A DNA stretch of 64,000 nucleotides from assembly GCA_963663265.2 (NCBI GenBank), contig CAXXXM010000002.1, forward strand, positions 1,612,001 through 1,676,000, in the 5' to 3' direction. The notes beneath the pieces were generated by a model. It was given only the letters and a program-made list of their open reading frames with translations, had not been told where the DNA came from and searched no databases. Below, in pieces: positions 15,029-23,617 of the stretch (positions within the stretch are counted from its first letter, which is position 1; every line of letters begins with the position of its first letter). Both the position numbers and the translations under genes were made by a program. Source of the DNA: JAEXOD01 sp963663265 (lineage in GTDB: Bacteria; Bacteroidota; Ignavibacteria; Ignavibacteriales; Melioribacteraceae).

Positions 15029-17491
15029 TTGAAACGCAAGATATATAAATTCGGGGGTTCCTCTGTGGGGAATCCTGATACAATAAAAAAAGTAATTGAA
15101 ATTGTAAGCGGAAGCTTAAATAATAATGAAAACATAGTTGTAGTTTTTTCAGCTTTCCAAACAATAACCAATCTTTTGATTTCAACCGGTGAGTTGGCTT
15201 CTGTTGGTAATGAAGAATATAAATTAGCATTCAGTCAAATAAAAAATATTCATCTAACAGCAATAGAAAAACTTACTGATGGGGATATATTAAGGAAAAC
15301 CAGAACTAAAGTATTTAAACTAATTGACGATTTGGAAAAACTTATATATGGTATTTCTTTAATAAAGGAATTATCACCACGCAGCCGTGACCATCTAATG
15401 AGTTATGGGGAAAGATTTTCTTGCACAATTATTGCCGGTGCATTTAACAACTCTGGTGTTGAAGCAGAATTTCTTGATAGCAGAAAAGTTGTTAAAACTG
15501 ATGATAATTTTGGAAATGCCCGAGTAAATTTTGTGTTAACAAATAATTTGATACGGGAATATTTTGATAACGCAAAAAAACTGCAAGTTGTTTGTGGATT
15601 TATTGGAAGTACTGCCGATAATGAAACAACCACACTTGGAAGAGGTGGCTCTGATTATACTGCATCAATATTTGGAGCTGCCTTAGAAGCTAAAGAAATA
15701 CAAATTTGGACAGATGTTGATGGTGTGTTAACAGCAGATCCAAAAAAAGTTAAAAAAGCTTTACCAATTCAAAAAATGAGTTATGAAGAAGCTTTGGAAA
15801 TGAGCCACTTTGGAGCAAAAGTAATTTATCCTCCAACAATTCGTCCGGCTTTAATTAAATCGATTCCAATTATTATTAAAAATACATTTAATCCAAGTTT
15901 TGTTGGAACAGAAATTACAACAGCCGCATTTGCAAGTGATTATGCTATAACCGGAATATCAACAATAGAAAATGTAGCTTTAATAAAAATACAAGGGACG
16001 GGATTGGTTGATGTTGCAAATATTGCTGGACGAATATTTAAAATTATTGCAAAAGAATCCATTAATGTAATATTAATTTCGCAAGCTTCATCAGGGCATT
16101 CTATCTGCTTTACTGTTTTAGAAACTCAATCCTCAAAGGCTGTCGCATTAATTCAAGAGGAATTAAAGTACGAACTTAATGAGGGTTTTATTAGTGGTGT
16201 AGAAGCAGATAAAGAAGTATCCATAGTAGCTGTTGTTGGGGAAAATATTCGTAACATGTCAGGTGTATCGGAAAAAATTTTCCAAGCATTGGGGCGTAAT
16301 GGTATCGAAATATCAGCTATTGCTCAAGGCTCGTCTCGTTTAAATATTTCTTTTGTAATAAAACGAAAAGATGAATCAAAAGCATTAAATGCAATTCACG
16401 ATAACTTTTTTCTATCAGATTACAAAGCTATAAATGTGTTTATGGTTGGAACCGGTTCACTTGGAAGAACATTTATTCAGCAGTTAAAAAATCAAAGCAA
16501 ATACCTCTATGACGAACTCAATTTAGATATAAAAATTGTTGGAATTGCTAATACGCGAAAAATGCATTTTGATAATGATGGAATAAACATTGAAAATTGG
16601 GAAAATGAATTAAATATTAAAGGAAAAGAAAGTAATACCGAAAACTTTTTTGAATTGTTAAAACAAAGCAACTTACCAAACTCTGTTTTTGTTGACTGTA
16701 CCTCAAGCGAAATAATTATAGATAAATATCTTGATTTGCTTTCATCAGCCGTGTCGATTGTTACTCCTAATAAAAAGGCAAATACCAGCCGATATGATTA
16801 TTATTTACAGTTAAAAAAAGCTGTCAAAAAATATAATGTCAGCTTTTTTTATGAATCCAATGTCGGTGCCGGTTTGCCTATAATAAGTACAATACAAGAT
16901 TTTGTTTATAGTGGTGATAAAATATTACAAATTGAAGGTGTTTTAAGCGGTACTTTAAGTTATTTATTCAATAATCTTAGTAAAGAGCGTACTTTTTCAC
17001 AGATTATTAAAGATGCACACGAAAAAGGGTTTACAGAAGTTGACCCAAGAGAAGATCTAAATGGAATTGATATTGCACGTAAGCTTTTAATACTTGTTAG
17101 AGAAGCAGGTTATAAATTAGAGTTAGAAGATATTATTATTGAAAACTTGGTACCAAGTACTTTAATTAACGGAATATCAAAAGAAGAATTTTTTAATAGA
17201 TTAAGTGAATTAGATGACTTATATGAACAAAAAAGGATTGAAGCAGAAAAAGAAACAAAAGTGCTAAGATATATAGCAAAATATGAAGGCGGTAAAGCTT
17301 CGGTTGTTTTGGAGGCGGTTGACTCAAACCATCCACTCTATTCTCTTTCTTCAAATGATAATAAAATTGCTTTTAAAACAGTTTATTATAATGAAAGACC
17401 GGTTATAATGCGTGGTCCAGGAGCCGGAGTAAAGGTAACATCCGGTGGTATTTTGGCTGATATTGTTAGAATTGCAAATAATTTTTATTAA
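15029..17491 (+). CDS. bifunctional aspartokinase / homoserine dehydrogenase I (SAM-controlled copy)
   Basis: Catalyses the first and third steps from aspartate to homoserine. The N-terminal kinase domain opens with YKFGGSSVGN, with GRGGSDYTASIFGAAL and WTDVDGVLTADPKKV (residues about 205-245). Two ACT-like segments follow (near 315-460), then a homoserine dehydrogenase domain with the nucleotide loop VGTGSLGRTF, NKKANTSRYDYY, NVGAGLPII and GFTEVDPREDLNGIDIARKLLIL. Length 820. The start is TTG at 15029 after AAAGAG. It is cotranscribed with the metB-like gene behind tandem SAM-II riboswitches, so it plays the metL role of E. coli. A paralogue with different control follows at 17746. Confidence 0.92.
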   Translation: MKRKIYKFGGSSVGNPDTIKKVIEIVSGSLNNNENIVVVFSAFQTITNLLISTGELASVGNEEYKLAFSQIKNIHLTAIEKLTDGDILRKTRTKVFKLIDDLEKLIYGISLIKELSPRSRDHLMSYGERFSCTIIAGAFNNSGVEAEFLDSRKVVKTDDNFGNARVNFVLTNNLIREYFDNAKKLQVVCGFIGSTADNETTTLGRGGSDYTASIFGAALEAKEIQIWTDVDGVLTADPKKVKKALPIQKMSYEEALEMSHFGAKVIYPPTIRPALIKSIPIIIKNTFNPSFVGTEITTAAFASDYAITGISTIENVALIKIQGTGLVDVANIAGRIFKIIAKESINVILISQASSGHSICFTVLETQSSKAVALIQEELKYELNEGFISGVEADKEVSIVAVVGENIRNMSGVSEKIFQALGRNGIEISAIAQGSSRLNISFVIKRKDESKALNAIHDNFFLSDYKAINVFMVGTGSLGRTFIQQLKNQSKYLYDELNLDIKIVGIANTRKMHFDNDGINIENWENELNIKGKESNTENFFELLKQSNLPNSVFVDCTSSEIIIDKYLDLLSSAVSIVTPNKKANTSRYDYYLQLKKAVKKYNVSFFYESNVGAGLPIISTIQDFVYSGDKILQIEGVLSGTLSYLFNNLSKERTFSQIIKDAHEKGFTEVDPREDLNGIDIARKLLILVREAGYKLELEDIIIENLVPSTLINGISKEEFFNRLSELDDLYEQKRIEAEKETKVLRYIAKYEGGKASVVLEAVDSNHPLYSLSSNDNKIAFKTVYYNERPVIMRGPGAGVKVTSGGILADIVRIANNFY

Positions 17492-17508
17492 AATACTTTA
17501 CTTTACCC

Positions 17509-17539
17509 TTGCATAAAAAGAAAATAAACTTTATATAAT
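17509..17539 (+). promoter_or_regulatory. possible promoter of the thr operon leader
   Basis: TTGCAT (17509-17514) and TATAAT (17534-17539) with a 19-nt spacer, slightly long. It sits about 50 nt before the leader peptide and after the end of the previous operon. Confidence 0.4.
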
Positions 17540-17586
17540 AGTATCGATTTGAAAACTTATGCAAAAAAGTGAAAAGAAATAGAAAA

Positions 17587-17661
17587 ATGACAAAATTTAA
17601 TATATTAACCGTATCAACTTTATCATCTACTACCATAACTACAATCTTCTATATGGACTGA
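17587..17661 (+). CDS. thrL: threonine operon leader peptide
   Basis: A 24-codon frame from ATG 17587 to TGA 17661 that contains seven threonine and three isoleucine codons, including the dense run S-S-T-T-I-T-T-I. This is the signature of an attenuator leader in which ribosome stalling senses charged tRNA-Thr and tRNA-Ile, as in the enterobacterial thr operon. It lies 27 nt before the terminator hairpin and 85 nt before the aspartokinase-homoserine dehydrogenase it would control. The upstream sequence is A-rich (GAAAAGAAATAG) with no strong ribosome-binding site. Translation is inferred from composition and context. Confidence 0.85.
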   Translation: MTKFNILTVSTLSSTTITTIFYMD

Positions 17662-17722
17662 AGTTGGTACATCTTTATTTTTTTAGGAAGCCGGCTTTAG
17701 TCAAACAAAGTCGGCTTTTTTG
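17661..17722 (+). terminator. thr operon attenuator (terminator with alternative pairing)
   Basis: Terminator stem AAGCCGGCTTT (17688-17698) with AAAGTCGGCTT (17707-17717), one G-T pair, then T residues. AAGTTGGT (17661-17668), beginning at the last base of the leader stop codon, can pair with GCCGGCTT (17690-17697) using three G-U pairs. A ribosome at the leader stop would cover it and allow termination, while one stalled on Thr codons would leave it free. The hairpin is plain in the sequence; the switch is inferred. Confidence 0.75.
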
Positions 17723-17745
17723 TTTTAAACAAATTTGGAAAACTT

Positions 17746-20196
17746 ATGATAATTTTAAAGTTTGGCGGATCTTCCGTAGGTAATGCTGAAAGAGTTAAAA
17801 GCGTTGTAGATATTGTAATAAAATCATTAGAAGTAAACAAAAAAATAGCAGTTGTTTTTTCTGCATTTCAAGGAATTACTGATTTACTAATTGAAGCAGG
17901 CACGCAAGCGGCAGCAGGCAGCAATAAATATTTAACATTATTAGAATTAATTAACAACAAGCATAAACAAGCTTTAAAAGAACTTGTTAAACATGAAAAC
18001 TATAATGATTACGAGATAGTAATTGAAAGAAGACTAAATGAATTAAATGAATTATTGCAGGGAGTGTATTTAATTAAAGAATTAACTCCTAAAACTTTGG
18101 ATCATTTAATGAGTTTTGGAGAAAGGTTATCTTGTCAAATTATTACATTTTGCTTTAATGACAAAGGTGTTAAAGCTGATTTTTGTGATGCAAGAAAGCT
18201 AATTAAAACAGATGACAATTACAATAACGCAAAAGTTGATTTGTTGCAAACTAATACAAATGTTAAAGAATACTTTGAAAACAAAACAAACTTGCAAGTT
18301 ATTACAGGTTTTATATCCTCAACAGTTAATGAAGAAACAACAACGTTAGGCAGGGGTGGTTCGGATTATACGGCATCAATTATTGGAGCTGCCTTAGATG
18401 TTGAAGAAATAGAAATTTGGACTGATGTTGATGGAGTTTTAACAGCAGACCCAAGAAAAGTTACTAATTCGTTTCCGGTTTTAAATTTAAGCTATGAAGA
18501 AGCAATGGAGCTTTCTCATTTTGGGGCAAAAGTAATTCATCCCCCAACAATGTATCCGGCGATGGTTAAACATATTCCTATAAGAATTAAAAATACTTTT
18601 AATCCAAAGTTTTTGGGCACTATAATAGGAGCTAAAAATACAGACTTTAGATTTAGAATTAAAGGAATATCTTCTGTTGATGAAGTATCTATATTACGTG
18701 TTCAAGGTCCCGGCATGGTAGGGGTTGCCGGTATTGCCAAAAGATTATTTGGAACATTGGCAGCGGCAGGAATTAACATAATATTGATTTCGCAAGCATC
18801 TTCAGAACACTCTATTTGTTTGGCTATTTTACCAAAGTATACATCAAAAGCAAAAAAAATTATTGAACAAGAATTTGTTTATGAAATTAAAGATGGATTA
18901 GTGAATGAAGTAATTGTTGAAAATCAGCTTTCAATTATTGCCGTAGTTGGGGAAAATATGCGAATGACCGCTGGTAATGCGGGTAAAGTTTTTCAGTCGT
19001 TAGGTAAAAATAATATTAATATTATTGCTATTGCTCAAGGCTCGTCAGAACTTAATATATCAATGGTGATTGCAAAAGAACGATTGGTGGAAGCGTTAAA
19101 TGTTATTCATAACGAGTTTTTCAACAAAATATATAAGGTTAATTTGTTCCTCGCAGGAGTGGGGAATATTGGAAATGAATTGCTGAATATAATTACCAAA
19201 AAACAAAAAAAACTATTGGCAGATAAAAATGTAGAATTAAATATTGTTGGAGTAGCAAATTCAAAACAAATGTTGTTTGATAAAAAAGGGATAGATATTG
19301 CTAACTGCAAATCAATTCTTTTTGATTCAAAGCAATCAATGAGTACCGATGGGTATGTTAATAATATAATTACCCATAAAACAGAAAACAATATTTTTGT
19401 TGATTGTACTACAAGCCAACAGATAGCAGATATCTATTTAGAATTACTTGAAAATGGAGTTAATGTTGTTGCGGCTAATAAAAAAGCAGCATCGGGAAAT
19501 TATGATTATTATAAAAAGCTAAAATCAATCTCAAATGGAAAAGTTAAATTTCTTTACGAAACTAATGTGGGAGCTGGATTACCAATAATAGAAACTATAA
19601 AGGGATTAATTGAAAGTGGTGATGAAATAATTAGTATTGAAGCGGTTCTATCTGGTACTTTAAGCTATATCTTTAATAGTTTTAATGGCTCAAAAAAGTT
19701 TTCCGAAATTATTAGTGATGCAAAAAACAAAGGTTATACCGAACCGGATCCTCGTGATGATTTAAATGGAATGGATGTTTTAAGAAAATTATTGATTCTT
19801 ATTCGGGAGTGTGGAATAATAATTGAGGCAGGCGATATTGAAAAAGTCAATATATTGCCAGATAGTGTATTTGATAATTCATCAGTTGACGAATTTATGA
19901 ATAAAATAAAACTGTATGATGACGATTTTGAAAATGTTCGCAAAGATGCTGCAATGGAAAATAAAAAATTACGCTACATTGCAGAATATTCAAATAATCA
20001 AGCCAAAATAGTATTAAAAACTGTTGATTTAAATAGCCCGTTTTATAATTTAGCGGATACAGATAATATGGTAGTAATTAAAACAGCAAATTATAATAAA
20101 ACTCCGTTAGTAATTCAAGGTCCCGGAGCAGGTGTTAAAGTTACTGCGGCAGGGGTAATGACAGACATAATGAAAATAATAAATAATATTGGATAA
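17746..20196 (+). CDS. thrA: bifunctional aspartokinase / homoserine dehydrogenase II (threonine-attenuated copy)
   Basis: Same architecture as the 15029 gene: kinase opening LKFGGSSVGN, GRGGSDYTASIIGAAL and WTDVDGVLTADPRKV; regulatory ACT segments about residues 310-455 (VQGPGMVGVAGIAKRLF); then homoserine dehydrogenase with AGVGNIGNEL, NKKAASGNYDYY, NVGAGLPIIET and GYTEPDPRDDLNGMDVLRKLLIL. Length 816. It begins the group thrA-thrB-thrC-asd, all closely spaced on one strand behind the Thr-rich leader attenuator, so it is the threonine-dedicated enzyme. Clear sequence similarity to its upstream neighbour suggests an old tandem duplication. Confidence 0.94.
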   Translation: MIILKFGGSSVGNAERVKSVVDIVIKSLEVNKKIAVVFSAFQGITDLLIEAGTQAAAGSNKYLTLLELINNKHKQALKELVKHENYNDYEIVIERRLNELNELLQGVYLIKELTPKTLDHLMSFGERLSCQIITFCFNDKGVKADFCDARKLIKTDDNYNNAKVDLLQTNTNVKEYFENKTNLQVITGFISSTVNEETTTLGRGGSDYTASIIGAALDVEEIEIWTDVDGVLTADPRKVTNSFPVLNLSYEEAMELSHFGAKVIHPPTMYPAMVKHIPIRIKNTFNPKFLGTIIGAKNTDFRFRIKGISSVDEVSILRVQGPGMVGVAGIAKRLFGTLAAAGINIILISQASSEHSICLAILPKYTSKAKKIIEQEFVYEIKDGLVNEVIVENQLSIIAVVGENMRMTAGNAGKVFQSLGKNNINIIAIAQGSSELNISMVIAKERLVEALNVIHNEFFNKIYKVNLFLAGVGNIGNELLNIITKKQKKLLADKNVELNIVGVANSKQMLFDKKGIDIANCKSILFDSKQSMSTDGYVNNIITHKTENNIFVDCTTSQQIADIYLELLENGVNVVAANKKAASGNYDYYKKLKSISNGKVKFLYETNVGAGLPIIETIKGLIESGDEIISIEAVLSGTLSYIFNSFNGSKKFSEIISDAKNKGYTEPDPRDDLNGMDVLRKLLILIRECGIIIEAGDIEKVNILPDSVFDNSSVDEFMNKIKLYDDDFENVRKDAAMENKKLRYIAEYSNNQAKIVLKTVDLNSPFYNLADTDNMVVIKTANYNKTPLVIQGPGAGVKVTAAGVMTDIMKIINNIG

Positions 20197-20203
20197 ATAT
20201 TTT

Positions 20204-21142
20204 ATGACAAAGGAAATTAAAGTTTTTGCACCGGCTTCTGTATCAAATATCGCTTGTGGCTTTGATACTATGGGTTTTGCAGTTGATAGGCCGGGTGATG
20301 AATTGGTACTTAGAAGAATAGAAGAAAAAAGTATAGTCATTAAAAGTATTACGGGTGATGATGGTTGCTTAACAAAAGAAGTATCTAAAAATACAGCAGG
20401 TCTGCCAATTATTGAGTTGTTTAAGGATTTTAATTTGCCAGGTGGGGTTGAAATAGAACTTCATAAAAAAATGCCATTGGGTAGTGGTTTGGGTTCAAGT
20501 GCTGCAAGTGCTGTTGCTGCTGCTTTTGCAATGAATAATTTGTTTGACTTAAATTTAACTAATATGGAATTACTCCCTTATGCAATTAAAGGTGAAGAGT
20601 TGGCAAGTGGTGCCATACATGCAGATAATGTTGCCCCTTGTTTGTTCGGTGGATTTATTTTAATTAGAAGTTACGATCCAATTGATATAATTGAACTCCC
20701 TGTTCCGGATAATCTTTATTGTTCAATATTACATTTAGATGTTAAGATAAATACAAAAGAATCACGTAAATTATTACCAACTGAAGTACCCTTAAACTTA
20801 GCAATTAAACATTGGGGAAATACTGCCGGATTAATTGCCGGCTTGTATAAAAATGATATAGCTTTAATAGGCAGAGCAATTGAAGATTTTATTATTGAAC
20901 CGATAAGGGGTAATTTTATTCCAAATTATTATAAAATTAAACAAGCCGCTTATAATGCGGGTGCTGTCGGGTGTAATATATCGGGTTCCGGTCCGTCTGT
21001 TTTTGCATTGTCTGATAATGCCGAAACAGCAAAAAATATTTCCCGTGATATGGAAAACGCTGCTGGAGAGATTAATATTAAAACTTGTTCTTTTGTTTCA
21101 AAAGTTAATAAAGTTGGTCCAAAAATTATTTACAAAAATTAA
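20204..21142 (+). CDS. thrB: homoserine kinase
   Basis: Phosphorylates homoserine in the threonine branch. It is a GHMP kinase: opening KVFAPASVSNIACGFDTMGFA, ATP loop PLGSGLGSSAASAVAAAFA (residues about 88-106) and C-terminal GAVGCNISGSGPSVFAL. Length 312 from ATG 20204. The frame is open from a TTG at 20189 that overlaps the end of thrA, but the family begins a few residues before KVFAPAS, which favours the ATG. Seven nucleotides separate it from thrA and ten from thrC. Confidence 0.93.
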   Translation: MTKEIKVFAPASVSNIACGFDTMGFAVDRPGDELVLRRIEEKSIVIKSITGDDGCLTKEVSKNTAGLPIIELFKDFNLPGGVEIELHKKMPLGSGLGSSAASAVAAAFAMNNLFDLNLTNMELLPYAIKGEELASGAIHADNVAPCLFGGFILIRSYDPIDIIELPVPDNLYCSILHLDVKINTKESRKLLPTEVPLNLAIKHWGNTAGLIAGLYKNDIALIGRAIEDFIIEPIRGNFIPNYYKIKQAAYNAGAVGCNISGSGPSVFALSDNAETAKNISRDMENAAGEINIKTCSFVSKVNKVGPKIIYKN

Positions 21143-21152
21143 TGGTGTAGCT

Positions 21153-22451
21153 ATGAAATATTATAGTACGAGAAATAAAAATATTGTTGCAACATTTAAA
21201 GATGCTATATTAAAGGGAATTGCTGCTGATGGCGGTTTATATATGCCAGAAGAAATTCCCATATTAAACAAGTCCTTTTTTGTAAAAATTGAGAACTTAA
21301 CATTTCAAGAAATCGCTTTTGAAGTAGCAAAACATTTTTGCATAAATGAAATATCGGAAACTGATTTGCACAAAATTATCGATTCGGCAATAAATTTTTC
21401 TGCACCTGTAAAATATCTCGATGATAATATTCAAGTTTTAGAATTGTTCCATGGACCAACGCTTGCATTTAAAGATTTTGGTGCAAGGTTTACTGCTAAA
21501 ACCATGTCTCATTTTTTACAACAAGAAAACAAAGAAATAAACATATTGGTAGCAACATCTGGAGATACAGGAAGTGCAGTAGCAAATGGATTTTACAAAA
21601 CGCCTGGAATTAATGTGACAATACTTTATCCATCAAACAAGGTAAGTTATCTGCAAGAGAAACAATTAACAACACTTGGGGAAAATATTACAGCATTGGA
21701 AATTGATGGTACTTTTGATGATTGTCAAAAATTAGTGAAGCAGGCTTTTGGTGATACTGAAATAACAAAACAAATAAACTTAAGTTCCGCAAACTCAATA
21801 AATATTGGCAGGTTATTACCTCAATCTTTCTATTATTTTAATGCCTTTAAACAAATTAAAGATAAATCGAAACAGATTGTGTTTTGTGTTCCAAGCGGAA
21901 ACTTGGGGAATTTAACGGCTGGTTTATTTGCTTATAAAATGGGTCTTCCAATTGATAATTTTATTGCGGCACACAATGCAAACGATGTGTTTACAAACTA
22001 TATTAAAACCGGCAATATGAACACTCGTCCATCAGTACTTACACTATCGAACGCAATGGATGTGGGGAATCCAAGTAATGCGGAAAGAATATTTGATATG
22101 TTCGGATATAATTACGAAAACATATCTACATTAATTAAAAGTGAAGCCATATCGGATGAGGAAACAAAAATCGGAATTGTTGAAGTTAAAAACAAATATA
22201 ACTACATTATAGATCCTCATGGAGCAGTTGGATATAGGGCGGTTAAAAAAATATATGGGGATAATAATAACGATAAAAATATAATTATCCTTGAAACAGC
22301 TCATCCGGCTAAGTTTTCAAGTATTATTGAAGAAGAATTAAATTGTAAAATAGAATTGCCTGTACAATTAAAAGATGCTCTCGAAAAAGAAAAAGTATCA
22401 ATTAAATTATCTAATAGTTACGAAGAATTTAAATCTTACTTGTTAAAGTAA
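21153..22451 (+). CDS. thrC: threonine synthase
   Basis: PLP enzyme converting O-phosphohomoserine to threonine. N-terminus MKYYSTRNKN...ATFKDAILKGIAADGGLYMPE is typical, the PLP lysine lies in LELFHGPTLAFKDFGARF (near residue 108), and LVATSGDTGSAVANGF is the phosphate-binding segment. Length 432 from ATG 21153. The frame is open much further upstream, but that extension lies within thrB and has no family resemblance. It sits 10 nt after thrB and 19 nt before asd. Confidence 0.94.
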   Translation: MKYYSTRNKNIVATFKDAILKGIAADGGLYMPEEIPILNKSFFVKIENLTFQEIAFEVAKHFCINEISETDLHKIIDSAINFSAPVKYLDDNIQVLELFHGPTLAFKDFGARFTAKTMSHFLQQENKEINILVATSGDTGSAVANGFYKTPGINVTILYPSNKVSYLQEKQLTTLGENITALEIDGTFDDCQKLVKQAFGDTEITKQINLSSANSINIGRLLPQSFYYFNAFKQIKDKSKQIVFCVPSGNLGNLTAGLFAYKMGLPIDNFIAAHNANDVFTNYIKTGNMNTRPSVLTLSNAMDVGNPSNAERIFDMFGYNYENISTLIKSEAISDEETKIGIVEVKNKYNYIIDPHGAVGYRAVKKIYGDNNNDKNIIILETAHPAKFSSIIEEELNCKIELPVQLKDALEKEKVSIKLSNSYEEFKSYLLK

Positions 22452-22470
22452 ATAAAATATAGGTATTAAA

Positions 22471-23520
22471 ATGAGTAATAAAATTAAAGTTGGAATTTTA
22501 GGTGCAACGGGAAGTGTTGGACAAAAATTTATTTCTTTGTTAGAAAATCACCCTTTTTTTGAAGTGGCAGAAGTTGCAGCTTCTGATCGTTCGGCAGGTA
22601 AAAAATATTGTGAAGCTGTAAATTGGCTTGAAGACAAATTTATTCCATCATCAGTAAAAGAATTAGAAGTTAAATCATGTAGTGATGCATTTGAAAGTAA
22701 AGTGTTGTTTTCAGCTTTAGATGCAGGTGTAGCCGGAGAAATTGAAGAAACTCTTGCTAACAAGGGTCATATTGTAATATCAAATGCAAAAAATCATAGA
22801 TGGTCGCCTAATGTTCCTCTAATTATTCCAGAAGTCAATTCTGAACACCTTCAGACAATTAAAAAGCAAAATTATAATGGTGGTTGTATTGTAACAAATC
22901 CAAACTGTTCAACAATTGGTTTAGTTCTTTCTTTGGCACCTTTGCATAAAAAGTTTGGTATTAAAGATTTAAATGTAGTAACAATGCAGGCAATTTCCGG
23001 TGCAGGATATCCCGGTATACCAAGTATTGATATGATTGATAATATAATTCCATTTATAGGTGGAGAAGAAGATAAATTAGAAACCGAACCAAAAAAGATT
23101 TTGGGCGACTTTATAGATGGTGAAGTAATAAATGCCGAAATTAATATAAGTGCCCAAACAAACCGAGTTTTTGTTAAAGATGGTCATACGGAATCTGTAC
23201 AAATTAATTTTGTAAATAAACCTTCAAAAGAAGAAATATTACAGGCTTGGAAAGAATTTAAGACTGTTCCTCAAGCTCTCGAACTTCCATTTGCACCTAT
23301 AAATCCTATAATTTACATGGAAGAATCTAAATATCCACAACCAAGACTGCATAGAAATATTGATAAAGGTATGGCGGCTGTTACAGGCAGGTTAAGAGAA
23401 TGCAATATTTTTGATTACAAATACGTTGTTTTGTCTCATAATACAATTCGTGGTGCTGCCGGTGGAACCATTTTAATTGCCGAGCTAATGTATAAAACAG
23501 GACTAATTGAATTTAAATAA
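22471..23520 (+). CDS. asd: aspartate-semialdehyde dehydrogenase
   Basis: Reduces aspartyl phosphate to aspartate semialdehyde, the step between the two activities of the bifunctional enzymes encoded upstream. Nucleotide-binding start KVGILGATGSVGQKFI, catalytic cysteine in VTNPNCSTIGL (near residue 149), AISGAGYPGIPS, and RVFVKDGHTESVQI. Length 349; the GGEEDKLETEPKKILG phrase places it in the fungal/archaeal-type branch of Asd rather than the enterobacterial one. Last gene of the threonine-attenuated operon. No obvious terminator follows before the 23618 gene. Confidence 0.94.
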   Translation: MSNKIKVGILGATGSVGQKFISLLENHPFFEVAEVAASDRSAGKKYCEAVNWLEDKFIPSSVKELEVKSCSDAFESKVLFSALDAGVAGEIEETLANKGHIVISNAKNHRWSPNVPLIIPEVNSEHLQTIKKQNYNGGCIVTNPNCSTIGLVLSLAPLHKKFGIKDLNVVTMQAISGAGYPGIPSIDMIDNIIPFIGGEEDKLETEPKKILGDFIDGEVINAEINISAQTNRVFVKDGHTESVQINFVNKPSKEEILQAWKEFKTVPQALELPFAPINPIIYMEESKYPQPRLHRNIDKGMAAVTGRLRECNIFDYKYVVLSHNTIRGAAGGTILIAELMYKTGLIEFK

Positions 23521-23617
23521 TCGTTTATTGTACGGTAAATTTAAGAAATTCGTATATTTATACAGTAAAATTTGTGTTTTTTGCAAAATAATGATGTGAA
23601 AGGAGTTTTTAATCCTT

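Noticed and set aside
20955..21152. Long N-terminal extension of threonine synthase
   Set aside because: The extension lies wholly within the thrB frame, has no family resemblance, and a normal ATG with the family N-terminus is at 21153.
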